A stretch of DNA of 64,000 nt from assembly GCF_026241165.1 (NCBI RefSeq), contig NZ_JAPFQN010000002.1, positions 496,001 to 560,000 of the forward strand. The letters are read 5' to 3'. A model generated the notes under the pieces. The model was not told the origin of the DNA, did no database searches, and saw only the letters and a list, made by a program, of their open reading frames with translations. A program made the position numbers and the translations under genes. This DNA comes from Mangrovivirga halotolerans. GTDB lineage: Bacteria; Bacteroidota; Bacteroidia; Cytophagales; Cyclobacteriaceae. Numbering within the stretch: position 1 is the first letter of the stretch; every line of letters begins with the position of its first letter. Shown here one piece after another: positions 9,291 through 19,849 of this stretch.

Positions 9291-11573
9291 ATGGCGATTA
9301 AAATCAGAAAACAAGATGCTCTGAATTATCATAAACAGGAGCCTGCCGGAAAAATAGAAGTTGTACCTACAAAAGCACTTGGATCTCAACTTGATCTTGC
9401 TTTAGCATATTCACCAGGGGTGGCTGAACCATGCAAAGAGATCAACAAAGATCCTGAAAAAGCGTATTCTTATACTGCCAAAGGAAACCTGGTAGCAGTA
9501 ATTTCAAATGGAACTGCTGTACTTGGTTTAGGTGATATCGGTCCGGAAGCAAGTAAACCGGTAATGGAAGGTAAAGGAGTACTATTTAAGAAATTTGCAG
9601 GAATAGATGTTTTCGATATTGAAGTCAATGAAAATGATCCGCAAAAATTTATTGATATAGTTAAATCCCTGGAACCTACTTTTGGAGGGATTAATCTTGA
9701 AGATATAAAAGCTCCGGATTGTTTTATAATTGAAAAGGAACTCAAGGAAAAACTAAATATCCCTGTAATGCATGATGATCAACATGGTACCGCAATTATA
9801 TCTGCGGCTGCATTGATCAACGCGCTGGAATTATCGGAAAAGAAAATTGAGGATCTTAAAATAGTAGTAAATGGCGCGGGTGCAGCATCTGTCTCATGTA
9901 CTAAGCTATACTTATCACTCGGAGCAAAAAGAGAAAACATAGTTATGCTCGATAGCAAGGGTGTTATACGAAAAGATCGTGGCAATCTTGATGAAACCAA
10001 ACAGGAGTTTGCAACTGATCGTGATATAACTACCATGGATGACGCCATTGATGGTGCAGATATGTTTTTAGGGCTTTCTGTAGGAAACGTTCTAAGCAAA
10101 GAACAGGTGAAAAAGATGGCAGATAATCCAATAATTTTTGCATTGGCAAATCCTGACCCGGAAATTCCTTATGATGATGCCATGGAAGCAAGACCTGATG
10201 CTATAATGGCGACAGGAAGATCTGACCATCCTAACCAGGTAAATAACGTTCTGGGCTTTCCATATATATTTAGAGGAGCGCTAGATGTACGTTCTAAAGA
10301 AATAAATGAAGAAATGAAGCTGGCAGCTGTTTATGCCCTGGCAGAACTGGCAAAAGAACCTGTTCCTGAAATGGTTACCAAAGCATACAATGAACCAATG
10401 TTGTCATTTGGTAAAGAATATCTTATCCCTAAACCACTTGATCCACGGTTAATTACAACTATTTCTCCTGCAGTAGCAAAGGCTGCAATAGATTCAGGCG
10501 TTGCACGAATTAATATTTCGAATTGGGAAGAATATAATATTAACTTGCAACAGAGACTAGGCATTGACACTCGATTAATGGCCAGGATCATACAAAGAGC
10601 TCGGAAAAATCCTAAGCGCGTGGTATTTGCAGAAGCAGACCATATCAAAATATTAAAAGCTGCTCAGACTCTGGTGGATGAAGGTATAGCTCAACCAATA
10701 CTTTTGGGTAATGAAAAACTGATCAAGGAATTAGTTGAAGAAAACGGACTTGAATTGCACGATTGCCCGATTATTGATCCTTATCTTGAGAAAGATAAAA
10801 GGAAAAAATATGGAGAAAAACTATACCTTAAACGTCAGAGAAAGGGTATTACTAAAGGTGAAGCTGTCAAATTGATGAGGGACAGAAACTATTTTGGTGC
10901 CATGATGGTCGAAACAGGCGAAGCTGATGCATTAATTTCCGGATTAACAAAAGATTATCGCTCTACTATCAAACCATCTTTACAAGTAATCGGTACTGCC
11001 GAGGACGTAGAAAAAGTAGCAGGTATTTACATTATCAAGAATAACAAGGGAACTTTCTATTTTGGTGATACAACAGTAAATGTTGATCCAAGTGCAGAAG
11101 AACTCTCTGATCTTGTGGGATTAGTTGCTAATGGCGTAAAATTCTTTGACTCAGAACCAAGAATAGCAATGTTGTCATACAGTAATTTTGGCTCTGCATC
11201 AGGAAAAACTCCCGAAAAAGTCCAAAAGGCGGTTAAAATGGCAAAAAATAAATTCCCTGACCTGGTTATTGATGGTGATATACAAGCAAATGTTGCCTTA
11301 GATACAGAAATTCAACAAAATTCTTACCCATTTAGCCAGTTAGCAGAGAAGGGAGCCAATACTTTAATATTCCCTGACTTGACTTCTGGAAATATTGCGT
11401 ATAAATTGCTGATGGAAATGGGAGGTGCAGAAGGTATTGGACCAATACTTCTGGGAATGAATAAACCTGTTCATATCCTTCAACTAGGATCAAGCATTAG
11501 GGAGATCATCAATATGGTTGCTATTGCAGTAGTAGATGCTCAATCATATGATGAGAAAAAACGTAAAAAATGA
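9291..11573 (+). CDS. maeB: NADP-dependent malic enzyme, MaeB type
   Basis: 760 residues, the same size as E. coli MaeB (759). The N-terminal malic enzyme part (about 1-425) has SPGVAEPCKEI, NGTAVLGLGDIGPEASKPVMEGK, HDDQHGTA and VVNGAGAAS (the nucleotide-binding loop). The C-terminal part (about 430-755) is a phosphotransacetylase-like domain that is regulatory in this family. The enzyme oxidatively decarboxylates malate to pyruvate with NADP, supplying NADPH and pyruvate. It has its own promoter-like element and its stop overlaps the ruvA start (ATGA at 11570). Confidence 0.95.
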   Translation: MAIKIRKQDALNYHKQEPAGKIEVVPTKALGSQLDLALAYSPGVAEPCKEINKDPEKAYSYTAKGNLVAVISNGTAVLGLGDIGPEASKPVMEGKGVLFKKFAGIDVFDIEVNENDPQKFIDIVKSLEPTFGGINLEDIKAPDCFIIEKELKEKLNIPVMHDDQHGTAIISAAALINALELSEKKIEDLKIVVNGAGAASVSCTKLYLSLGAKRENIVMLDSKGVIRKDRGNLDETKQEFATDRDITTMDDAIDGADMFLGLSVGNVLSKEQVKKMADNPIIFALANPDPEIPYDDAMEARPDAIMATGRSDHPNQVNNVLGFPYIFRGALDVRSKEINEEMKLAAVYALAELAKEPVPEMVTKAYNEPMLSFGKEYLIPKPLDPRLITTISPAVAKAAIDSGVARINISNWEEYNINLQQRLGIDTRLMARIIQRARKNPKRVVFAEADHIKILKAAQTLVDEGIAQPILLGNEKLIKELVEENGLELHDCPIIDPYLEKDKRKKYGEKLYLKRQRKGITKGEAVKLMRDRNYFGAMMVETGEADALISGLTKDYRSTIKPSLQVIGTAEDVEKVAGIYIIKNNKGTFYFGDTTVNVDPSAEELSDLVGLVANGVKFFDSEPRIAMLSYSNFGSASGKTPEKVQKAVKMAKNKFPDLVIDGDIQANVALDTEIQQNSYPFSQLAEKGANTLIFPDLTSGNIAYKLLMEMGGAEGIGPILLGMNKPVHILQLGSSIREIINMVAIAVVDAQSYDEKKRKK

Positions 11574-12166
11574 TTGCGTATATAAAAGGTAAATTAGCTT
11601 ATAAAGATCCGGCACAGGTAGTCATTGAGGCTGCCGGTGTCGGATATCGTTTATTAATATCATTACAGACTTACGAGGCTATTCCTGATAAGGAAGATAT
11701 TAAGTTATTGACTTATCTTCATATTAAAGAAGATGCACATACCCTTTTTGGTTTTGCTCAGGAAAGTGAAAGAGTATTATTTTTGCATCTGATCAGCGTT
11801 TCGGGAGTCGGCCCAAGCACTGCATTGATGATGCTTTCAGGCATGAACGCTTCAGAAATCATAGATGCTGTTGTTAGTGAGGATGTAAAAACTATACAAA
11901 GAGTAAAAGGAATTGGAGCCAAAACAGCCCAAAGATTGATCCTAGAGCTCAAAGATAAACTGAAAAAAGAAGCGGCAGACCTGGACCTGGGAACAAATGA
12001 AGAAAAAAGTTCAGTATCTGGTATACGAAATGAGGCATTGTCTGCGTTAACTACGTTAGGCATCGCTAAGCCTGCCGCAGAAAAAAATATAGACCTTGTT
12101 CTGAAAAAGGTCGGAAATACGGTTGGTCTGGAAGAATTAATACGTCAAGCATTAAAAATCTCGTGA
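11570..12166 (+). CDS. ruvA: Holliday junction branch migration protein RuvA
   Basis: 198 residues, normal for RuvA. An N-terminal OB-fold (MIAYIKGKLAYKDPAQVVIEAAGVGYRL) is followed by two helix-hairpin-helix motifs (LISVSGVGPSTALMML and IQRVKGIGAKTAQRLILELK) and a flexible linker leading to the C-terminal RuvB-binding three-helix domain. RuvA tetramers hold the four-way junction and load RuvB. ruvB and ruvC are not here. Both ends overlap their neighbours by 4 bases (maeB upstream, sprA downstream), so ruvA may be translationally coupled with sprA. maeB-ruvA-sprA is a known Bacteroidota order. Confidence 0.96.
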   Translation: MIAYIKGKLAYKDPAQVVIEAAGVGYRLLISLQTYEAIPDKEDIKLLTYLHIKEDAHTLFGFAQESERVLFLHLISVSGVGPSTALMMLSGMNASEIIDAVVSEDVKTIQRVKGIGAKTAQRLILELKDKLKKEAADLDLGTNEEKSSVSGIRNEALSALTTLGIAKPAAEKNIDLVLKKVGNTVGLEELIRQALKIS

Positions 12167-15100
12167 TTTTTTCAACTTTTATTGATTTGTTGTTAAGAAA
12201 TCTTAAAAGGACATTTTGTCTATGGATAGTGTTTATCCCGTTCATTTCGGGAGCAGAGAGTCTAAATGAAGCATATTTAATACTTCAGGATACCGCTGTG
12301 TCCGACACTCTGAAGGATGACAGGTACGATCAGCCTTATGAAGAATCATTCATACCCAATATTCAGTTGAGAGACAGATACGGTGATCCCTTCACTAGTG
12401 ACAAAGTTTACTCTCCTTTTGACCTTGGTCAACCACAGGAAACAGAGATTATCTTGGAATATGATACTTCCGGAACCTACAATGTATTTGAACAATTAGG
12501 CAGGATACCTTATAGGCCTCCAACTAAACTTTCATTCGACAAATACAACCAGCTCCAGGAACAGCAATTAAAAAAAGATTATTTTAAATCAAAATCTGCA
12601 GGCCTTGATGGAGAAAGTGCTGTAAGTGGTAGAAATCTAATCCCTACATTATATATAAGCCCTGTATTTGACCGGATTTTTGGTGGATCTGAAATCAATA
12701 TTGTTCCTAATGGATTTATAACGCTCGACCTGGGATACAGACATCAAAGGGTACTTAACCCCTCTATACCAGTAAGGCAACAAAGAAACGGTACCTTCGA
12801 GTTTGATCAGCAGATCAGTATGAATGTTGTTGGTAACATCGGGGAAAAGATGAAAGTTACTGCTCAATTCGACAACAATAATTCGTTTGACTTTCAAAAT
12901 GACCTGAAGCTGGAATATTCAGGTTTTGAAGAAGATATTATAAAAAAACTTGAAGTAGGTAATGTCAGTTTACCACTTTCTAATTCATTAATAACCGGAG
13001 GGCAAAACTTATTTGGTGTAAAAACTCAAATGCAGTTTGGCCGTCTTTTTATAACCACTCTGTTTTCAGAACAAAGAGGTAAATCTGAAACCATTACAAT
13101 CAATCAAGGATTCCAGGGAAGGCAGTTTCAATTCCGAGCGTCGGACTACGATGAAAACCGACACTTTCTTTTGGGGCAGTTTTTTAGAGCCAATTACAAC
13201 ACATGGCACGATAACATACCTAACCTCACCTCAGGACTAAATGTGACGCCACGAGTAGAAGTTTATGTTTTAAACCGTCGTAATGATACAGAGTCTTTAA
13301 GAAATGTAGTTGCATTGATGGACCTTGGAGAAAATGTTATAGTAAATAACGAACAATTCCAGTCCGCTACAAATGCGGCTAACTCCCCTACCCGAAACCA
13401 GGCCAACTCATTATTTAGCGATATTCAAAATTATGGCCCTGCTATTTTTGATGTTGACAATGCCTCGCAAATCCTTGAAAATGATTTTAACCTCGAAAAA
13501 GGTGTCGATTTCGAATTAATCAAGTCAGCAAGCAAGCTTGATCCATCCGAATACATCATCAATTCTCAATTGGGATATATTACCCTATTGAGAAAATTAC
13601 AAAATGATGAAATGCTTGCTGTAGCATATGAATATACTTACAATGGTAATCGCTACCAGGTAGGTGAACTTCAATCTGATTATCAGTCCCGGGGAAATGA
13701 ATCTGTTATTTATTTGAAAATGCTCAGACCACGACAGATCCTCACACAAGCACCCACTTGGGATCTGATGATGAAAAACATTTACAACTTAAATGCTAAC
13801 CGGATAAACCCTGAAGATTTTCAACTTAGAGTAATATACCAGGATGATCGTACAGGTCAATATTATCCCAATTTATCCGAAAGTCAGATCAAAGATATTC
13901 CTTTAATTGAAGTAGTTAAGCTAGACCAACTAGGGCCAGCAAATGATCCTCCTGCTGACGGAAACTTTGACTTTATAGAAGGTATTACTATTGATACAGA
14001 ACGAGGATTGATAAAATTCCCGGTAATTGAACCCTTTGGTGAAACAATTAAGGAAAGAGTAACTGAAGAATGGTACTCGAAATACGTTTTTGATTCGTTA
14101 TATACCAATACCCAGGCTGATGCGGAACTTCAAACTGTTAAAAATAAATATCTCATTTCCGGCAGTTTTCAATCAGGTAGCAGTTCAGAAATCGCTCTCA
14201 GAGGATATAATATTGCTGAAGGTTCAGTTGTAATTTATGCGGGAGGCACGCCCCTCCTTGAAGGAGTAGACTACAGGGTAAATTACCAGATCGGCAGAGT
14301 AACAATTCTGAACGAAAGTGTCTTAAATTCCGGTAAGCAAATACAGATCACCTACGAAAAAGATGATGTTTTTACATTCAACAGCCGATTTTTAGCGGGA
14401 ACAAGACTTGATTACCGGATCAGTGATAAGATTAATTTTGGAGGTACCTTCCTTCATCACTGGCAGAGGCGTGGAAGCAGAACACGTTGGAGAATTGGTG
14501 ATGAGCCAACAAGAAACACAAAATATGGCCTTGATTTTAACTTCAGTGACGATAGTAGAATCCTGACCCGAATGGTCGATGCGATTCCTCTGATATCAAC
14601 CAAAGAAAAATCAACTGTTAACATTTCAGGAGAGTTTGCAGAATTGATATCCGGTACCACCAACGTAGTTGATGGTGATCAGACATTTTATATCGACGAT
14701 TTTGAATCTGCAGTAACACCTTTTAATCTTGGAGGTGGTGCACAAGGCTGGCGTCTGTCTTCTACTCCGGCAACTGATGATAACCGGTATTTCGGAGACG
14801 TGGGTATAAATAACCTTGAATACGGTTTTAGAAGGGCTAAATTAGCATGGTACACTATTGACAATGTTTTCTATAGAGATGGTGGAAGTGAAAAACCACC
14901 CAATATAACGGATGAAGATATTCAGAATCATTATGTAGCCCCTGTTTATCCTCAGCAAATTTTTGAAAGACAAGACAGGCAACAGATCAATGTTAATTTA
15001 CCGGTTTTTGACCTTGCTTATTATCCTGAAGAAAGAGGACCATATAATTACAATCCGGATCTTGAAAGTGATGGTACACTTGCAGGAGATCCAAAAGATA

Positions 15101-18100
15101 ATTTTGGTGGAATTACCCGAGCAATAACCGGTGATATTGACTTTGATCGGAATAACATACAATACATCGAATTCTGGATGCTTGATCCGTTTATTAACGT
15201 GACCCAGGGTAACCCGTCGAATCCTAATGGGTTAATTGATGATGGACGGGGGAATCCTCAGGCAAATACTACAGGAGGTAAACTGGTCTTTAACCTTGGA
15301 GATATTTCTGAAGATGTCATTAAAGATGGGAAACACGGATTTGAGAATGGCCTTGACCCAACAGGAGGTGATCAAAACGAGGATATAACCGAATGGGGAG
15401 AAGTAACAAACAGACAATTTCTCACCGATGCGTTTGATAATAATGCTGAATCGAGAGCCAATCAGGATGTTGGTCATGATGGTGTGAGAAATGATCAGGA
15501 AGAAGAGTTCTATGAAGATTTTATAAATTCTTTATCTGGAGGTGCTGCTGTGGCAGTCCAGGATGATCCCTCTGCCGATAACTTTCAATATTATTTAGGG
15601 CCTTCATTGGATGATAGAAATGCAAAAATTCTGGAGCGTTATAAGGATTACAATAACCATGATGGTAATACACCGGTTATTAATACCACAAACCTGAATT
15701 TCTCCCCTGTCGGTAATAATTTCCCGGATAATGAAGATCTAAATAATGATAATAGTATTTCAGATGTAGAAAACTATTACGAATATTCATTGGATTTAAG
15801 ACCTGGAGAATTAGAAGTAGGTAAAAATTATATCGTTGATAAAGTAACCAATAATATTAACGAAGCCCAGGAACCTACCACCTGGTATCTTGTCAGAATC
15901 CCGATAAGACAACCGGAAAAGAAGTACGGAAGCATTAATGGATTCAAATCGATAAAATTCGTCAGGCTTTATATGACTGAATTTGAACAACCTGCTGTCG
16001 TCCGTATGGCAAAATTTCAATTAGTCGGAAGCCAATGGCGGGAATCTCTAGAATCTCCTTACCTGCCGGGATTTGGAGAAATTGAAGAACCAAAAGATAT
16101 TCCGGTAAATATATCGGTGGTTAACATAGAAGAAAATGGTAGTGGTGGCCCTGACGATGTACCTTACAACCTTCCTCCGGGAATCGCCAGAGATCAAGAC
16201 AACACTTCCAATGTAGCACGAAGGTTAAATGAACAATCTCTCCAGCTATGTGTCGATGATCTACCTAACGGAACTAAAAAATCTATCTATAAGGTTGATG
16301 ACCTGGATATGGTGAACTTCGAAAGATTAAAAATGTTCATTCATGCCCATTCCAGAACTGCTCAGGATGATGAACTTCAAGCTTTCATTCGATTAGGCCA
16401 GGATGATGGTCAAAACTATTATCAGATTGCAGTCCCTCTTAAAATGACTCCATTTGGCATAAGCCCTGAAGACAGAGAGGGTATATGGCCGGAACAAAAC
16501 TGGATAGATATAGCACTCGATGAAATCCAAACAGTAAAAAGAAACAGGGATTTACAATTTGGAGATAGCGTTGCCTTTTCTTTCTCACAGCAGGTTAGAC
16601 AATATACTGTTACTATCAAAGGTAGACCAAACCTTCAAAATGTACGCAATTTATCCATGGGTGTAATTAACCCGGATACACCTGATGGACTGACTCATGA
16701 CGTATGTGTTTGGTTTGACGAATTAAGAGTCACTGGCCTGGCTACCAGTCGAGGTTGGGCTGCTACCGCACGAATGGGCTTAAAATTAGCGGATTTTGCA
16801 GTGATAAATTCGAGCCTTAGGTATTCTACAGTTGGATTTGGTGGAATTCAACAACGAATAAGTGAAACTCAGCGTTCAGATATTCTCAATTATGATATAA
16901 CCTCAACATTTAATCTGGATAAGTTTTTCCCTGAAGACTGGGGGTTAAAAATCCCGATGTATATGAGTTTTAATGGGCAAAAAGATACACCGTTATTTGA
17001 TCCTTTTGATAAAGATATAAGACTTGAAGCAGCTCTTGCGGCTATAGAAGATCCTGAGGAAAGAGAGTTATACGAACGAGTTGCAATTGCCAGGCGTACT
17101 CAACGTTCGATTAACTTTATCAATGTTCAGAAGACCAAAACTGATCCGGATGCCAAATCTAGAATATACGACATCGAAAATTTTGCTTTTTCATATTCTT
17201 TCAGTGAATCAGAGGCTAACAATGATCAGATGGCGGCATTTATTAATCGGCAATACCGAGGTAGTATAGCCTACAATTATGCCTCTCAATATCAAGGGTG
17301 GAGTCCTTTTAAAGAAAGTGAAAAATTAAGATCTCCATGGATGAAATTAATAAAGGATTTTAATTTCAATCCGATGCCACGGAATATTAATGTCAGATAC
17401 GAATTAGATAGGAAGTTTACCAAAAGACAATATTGGACTGAAGACTTCCAGCTTGACCCGTCCCTGGTAAATATTGAAAAGTATTTCTTTTTCAACAGAA
17501 CTCACGGTGTGAGATGGGACCTGTCTAATAACTTATCTCTGGACTTCAGATCAACAGCTAACGCCATTATTGATGAACCAGAAGGAGAAATCACCACTGA
17601 TGCACAAAAGCAGGAGATCTGGGATAATATCAAAAATTTTGGTAGAATGAAACGGTATGAGCAAACTGCTACCATAAATTATACTGTCCCTCTTGATAAA
17701 TTACCACTGATTGACTGGATAAGCACTGATTTGAGATATACAACTGGTTATAGTTTCCTTGCCGCAGCCAGAGATCAAATTGATAGATACGGAAATACTT
17801 TGAATAACCGAAATGATCAAAATGTTTCAGGTAGACTAGACTTTGTTAAACTCTACAATAAAAATAAAGCTTTACAGAAGATTAATACACCATCTTCCCG
17901 TTCAAGATCGAGATCAAGATCAAGAAGTAGAGATCAAGAAGAGGAGGATGAAAAGAAATCCGGAGGAAAAGCAGGGAATTCGATATTGAGATTTCTTATG
18001 ATGATCCGATCTGCTAATTTCTCATATAATGTAAGTCAGCAAACTCAATTAGCGGGTTATATTCGAACGCCACAAATCCTGGGTATGGATCCTGATTTTG

Positions 18101-19380
18101 AATCACCCGGATGGGACTTTGTTTTCGGTAGTCAGGATCCTGCGATCAGATATCGAGCTGCAAATAACGGATGGTTGACTCAAGACACCACCTTAACCAC
18201 GCCATTCCGGCAAATGAGAACGGAAGACGTTAATTTTAGAGTAACCATTGAACCAGCAAACGATCTTCAGATCACTTTAGATGCAAGAAAAAGAACTCAG
18301 GATAACTTTGAAGAAATATTCAGGTATAATCCGAATAATGACCAATCGGAAAACGCAGGCTTCAAATCTTTAACTCCTGTCAGAACAGGATCCTATGAGA
18401 TCTCATGGCTTGCTATTGCCACTTCCTTCGAAAAGTCAACAGATGATTATTTCTCTCCGGCTTATGAAGAATTTGTAGCCAACAGGGAGATCATTCAGGA
18501 TAGATTGAATTTTAATAATGAAAGCACTATTTCATATGATACAAATGCTCAGGATGTATTAATACCGGCGTTTCTGGCAGCGTATTCAGGAGGAAATGCA
18601 AAGGATACAAGACTTGGGAGATTACCTAAATTCCCAATCCCATCCTGGACCGTATCATATAACGGATTATCAAAATTAAAACTATTTCAGAAGTCATTCA
18701 GATCAATCAGTATAACTCATGGATATACATCTTCAATAAATATTAATAATTATTCGAGTTCCCTTCTTTATAAAGAAAATCTTGAATTAGTCAATAAATT
18801 CGGTAATTACGGATTGGCTGCTCCTTTTGATCAAAATGGTAATCCGATCGACCCTAATGATCCAAATGGAATCCTGGTTCCGCTTTATACAATCAGTCAG
18901 GTTATAATAAAAGAAAGCTTTAATCCATTAATAGGAATTAACCTGAGAACTAAAAATAGAGCTTCGATCAGGGTCGAATATAAGAAGGAAAGAAATCTTG
19001 GACTAAATATAAATAATAGCCAGGTGACCGAATTAAGAAGAAATGATTTTGTTATCGATGTGGGTTATACAAAAACGGGAATGAAATTACCAATTAAAGT
19101 TCAAGGTCAGAATTTATCACTTAAAAACGAATTGCAATTCAGACTCGGTCTTACGATCAGTGATACTTATACAGTCCAAAGAACCATTGGAGAAGATCCA
19201 CAGGCAACTAACGGAAATTATAACTTCCAGGTTAAGCCAACAATAAGATATATGATCGACCCTAAATGGAATGTACAATTCTATTTTGAAAGAAGTGTGA
19301 ACAGACCAAGAATAACCAATACTTTCCCAAGATCTACCACAGCTTTTGGCTTCCAGGTTCAATTTAGTCTTGCCCAATAA
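12163..19380 (+). CDS. sprA: T9SS outer-membrane translocon SprA/Sov
   Basis: 2405 residues. SprA (Sov in Porphyromonas) is the giant 36-strand outer-membrane barrel through which type IX substrates leave the cell; it is also needed for gliding in gliding species. The size, the position after ruvA, the N-terminal motif around IPTLYISPVFDRIFGGSEI and the C-terminal end (FPRSTTAFGFQVQFSLAQ) all fit. The start is GTG at 12163, overlapping ruvA by 4 bases; it yields a long but plausible signal peptide (core about 17-30, FCLWIVFIPFISGAES). An Arg-Ser repeat at residues 1913-1923, followed by an acidic stretch, interrupts the barrel sequence and is probably a surface or periplasmic loop. porU and porV lie 10 kb downstream. 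Confidence 0.96.
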   Translation: MIFSTFIDLLLRNLKRTFCLWIVFIPFISGAESLNEAYLILQDTAVSDTLKDDRYDQPYEESFIPNIQLRDRYGDPFTSDKVYSPFDLGQPQETEIILEYDTSGTYNVFEQLGRIPYRPPTKLSFDKYNQLQEQQLKKDYFKSKSAGLDGESAVSGRNLIPTLYISPVFDRIFGGSEINIVPNGFITLDLGYRHQRVLNPSIPVRQQRNGTFEFDQQISMNVVGNIGEKMKVTAQFDNNNSFDFQNDLKLEYSGFEEDIIKKLEVGNVSLPLSNSLITGGQNLFGVKTQMQFGRLFITTLFSEQRGKSETITINQGFQGRQFQFRASDYDENRHFLLGQFFRANYNTWHDNIPNLTSGLNVTPRVEVYVLNRRNDTESLRNVVALMDLGENVIVNNEQFQSATNAANSPTRNQANSLFSDIQNYGPAIFDVDNASQILENDFNLEKGVDFELIKSASKLDPSEYIINSQLGYITLLRKLQNDEMLAVAYEYTYNGNRYQVGELQSDYQSRGNESVIYLKMLRPRQILTQAPTWDLMMKNIYNLNANRINPEDFQLRVIYQDDRTGQYYPNLSESQIKDIPLIEVVKLDQLGPANDPPADGNFDFIEGITIDTERGLIKFPVIEPFGETIKERVTEEWYSKYVFDSLYTNTQADAELQTVKNKYLISGSFQSGSSSEIALRGYNIAEGSVVIYAGGTPLLEGVDYRVNYQIGRVTILNESVLNSGKQIQITYEKDDVFTFNSRFLAGTRLDYRISDKINFGGTFLHHWQRRGSRTRWRIGDEPTRNTKYGLDFNFSDDSRILTRMVDAIPLISTKEKSTVNISGEFAELISGTTNVVDGDQTFYIDDFESAVTPFNLGGGAQGWRLSSTPATDDNRYFGDVGINNLEYGFRRAKLAWYTIDNVFYRDGGSEKPPNITDEDIQNHYVAPVYPQQIFERQDRQQINVNLPVFDLAYYPEERGPYNYNPDLESDGTLAGDPKDNFGGITRAITGDIDFDRNNIQYIEFWMLDPFINVTQGNPSNPNGLIDDGRGNPQANTTGGKLVFNLGDISEDVIKDGKHGFENGLDPTGGDQNEDITEWGEVTNRQFLTDAFDNNAESRANQDVGHDGVRNDQEEEFYEDFINSLSGGAAVAVQDDPSADNFQYYLGPSLDDRNAKILERYKDYNNHDGNTPVINTTNLNFSPVGNNFPDNEDLNNDNSISDVENYYEYSLDLRPGELEVGKNYIVDKVTNNINEAQEPTTWYLVRIPIRQPEKKYGSINGFKSIKFVRLYMTEFEQPAVVRMAKFQLVGSQWRESLESPYLPGFGEIEEPKDIPVNISVVNIEENGSGGPDDVPYNLPPGIARDQDNTSNVARRLNEQSLQLCVDDLPNGTKKSIYKVDDLDMVNFERLKMFIHAHSRTAQDDELQAFIRLGQDDGQNYYQIAVPLKMTPFGISPEDREGIWPEQNWIDIALDEIQTVKRNRDLQFGDSVAFSFSQQVRQYTVTIKGRPNLQNVRNLSMGVINPDTPDGLTHDVCVWFDELRVTGLATSRGWAATARMGLKLADFAVINSSLRYSTVGFGGIQQRISETQRSDILNYDITSTFNLDKFFPEDWGLKIPMYMSFNGQKDTPLFDPFDKDIRLEAALAAIEDPEERELYERVAIARRTQRSINFINVQKTKTDPDAKSRIYDIENFAFSYSFSESEANNDQMAAFINRQYRGSIAYNYASQYQGWSPFKESEKLRSPWMKLIKDFNFNPMPRNINVRYELDRKFTKRQYWTEDFQLDPSLVNIEKYFFFNRTHGVRWDLSNNLSLDFRSTANAIIDEPEGEITTDAQKQEIWDNIKNFGRMKRYEQTATINYTVPLDKLPLIDWISTDLRYTTGYSFLAAARDQIDRYGNTLNNRNDQNVSGRLDFVKLYNKNKALQKINTPSSRSRSRSRSRSRDQEEEDEKKSGGKAGNSILRFLMMIRSANFSYNVSQQTQLAGYIRTPQILGMDPDFESPGWDFVFGSQDPAIRYRAANNGWLTQDTTLTTPFRQMRTEDVNFRVTIEPANDLQITLDARKRTQDNFEEIFRYNPNNDQSENAGFKSLTPVRTGSYEISWLAIATSFEKSTDDYFSPAYEEFVANREIIQDRLNFNNESTISYDTNAQDVLIPAFLAAYSGGNAKDTRLGRLPKFPIPSWTVSYNGLSKLKLFQKSFRSISITHGYTSSININNYSSSLLYKENLELVNKFGNYGLAAPFDQNGNPIDPNDPNGILVPLYTISQVIIKESFNPLIGINLRTKNRASIRVEYKKERNLGLNINNSQVTELRRNDFVIDVGYTKTGMKLPIKVQGQNLSLKNELQFRLGLTISDTYTVQRTIGEDPQATNGNYNFQVKPTIRYMIDPKWNVQFYFERSVNRPRITNTFPRSTTAFGFQVQFSLAQ
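17899..17931 (+). repeat. In-frame hexamer repeat coding Arg-Ser in sprA
   Basis: Five Arg-Ser dipeptides plus one Arg (residues 1913-1923), written mostly as AGATCA or AGATCG hexamers, precede DQEEEDEKK. Changes in unit number would stay in frame. Confidence 0.75.
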
Positions 19381-19424
19381 TCAGGATATTATGTGAAAAC
19401 ATTTTCAGACTTCAAAATTTGATT

Positions 19425-19432
19425 TATTTTTG
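19425..19432 (+). promoter_or_regulatory. -7 element TATTTTTG upstream of gcvH
   Basis: Exact match to TAnnTTTG, 32 bases before the gcvH ATG in the 84-base gap after sprA. No glycine riboswitch can fit in this gap. Confidence 0.5.
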
Positions 19433-19464
19433 GCCAACGATAAACAATTAAATTAAAAAAACTG

Positions 19465-19842
19465 ATGAATATCCCTAAAGACCTCAAATACACAAAAGAT
19501 CACGAGTGGGTAAAAATTGATGGAGATGTTGTAACTGTTGGCATAACAGATTTCGCTCAGAAAGAACTCGGTGATATTGTCTATGTAGAAGTTGAAACAG
19601 AAGGCGAAGATATTGAACAAGGGGAAACCTTTGGAACAGTAGAAGCTGTGAAAACCGTTTCAGATCTTTTCATGCCAGTATCCGGTAACATCATTGAATT
19701 CAACGAGGAACTTGAAAGCTCTCCTGAAAAAGTAAATGAGGATCCTTATGGTGAAGGCTGGATGATTAAGATCAAAGTTGAAGATGAATCTCAACTTGAA
19801 GAATTGATCGACGCTGCAGAATACGAAGATCTTGTAGGATAA
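19465..19842 (+). CDS. gcvH: Glycine cleavage system H protein
   Basis: 125 residues, standard length. The lipoylation site is Lys63 in [14 protein letters not shown]. The N-terminal motif [24 protein letters not shown] and the tail [14 protein letters not shown] are characteristic. H protein shuttles the aminomethyl group between the P, T and L proteins on its lipoyl arm. The other gcv genes are not in the window, which is usual in Bacteroidota. A -7 promoter element lies 32 bases upstream; a VanZ-like gene follows after 7 bases. Confidence 0.97.
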   Translation: MNIPKDLKYTKDHEWVKIDGDVVTVGITDFAQKELGDIVYVEVETEGEDIEQGETFGTVEAVKTVSDLFMPVSGNIIEFNEELESSPEKVNEDPYGEGWMIKIKVEDESQLEELIDAAEYEDLVG

Positions 19843-19849
19843 TTAAGTT

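Noticed and set aside
19381-19464. Glycine riboswitch upstream of gcvH
   Set aside because: The gap is only 84 bases and contains a promoter box; there is no room for the aptamer and no conserved glycine-aptamer core.
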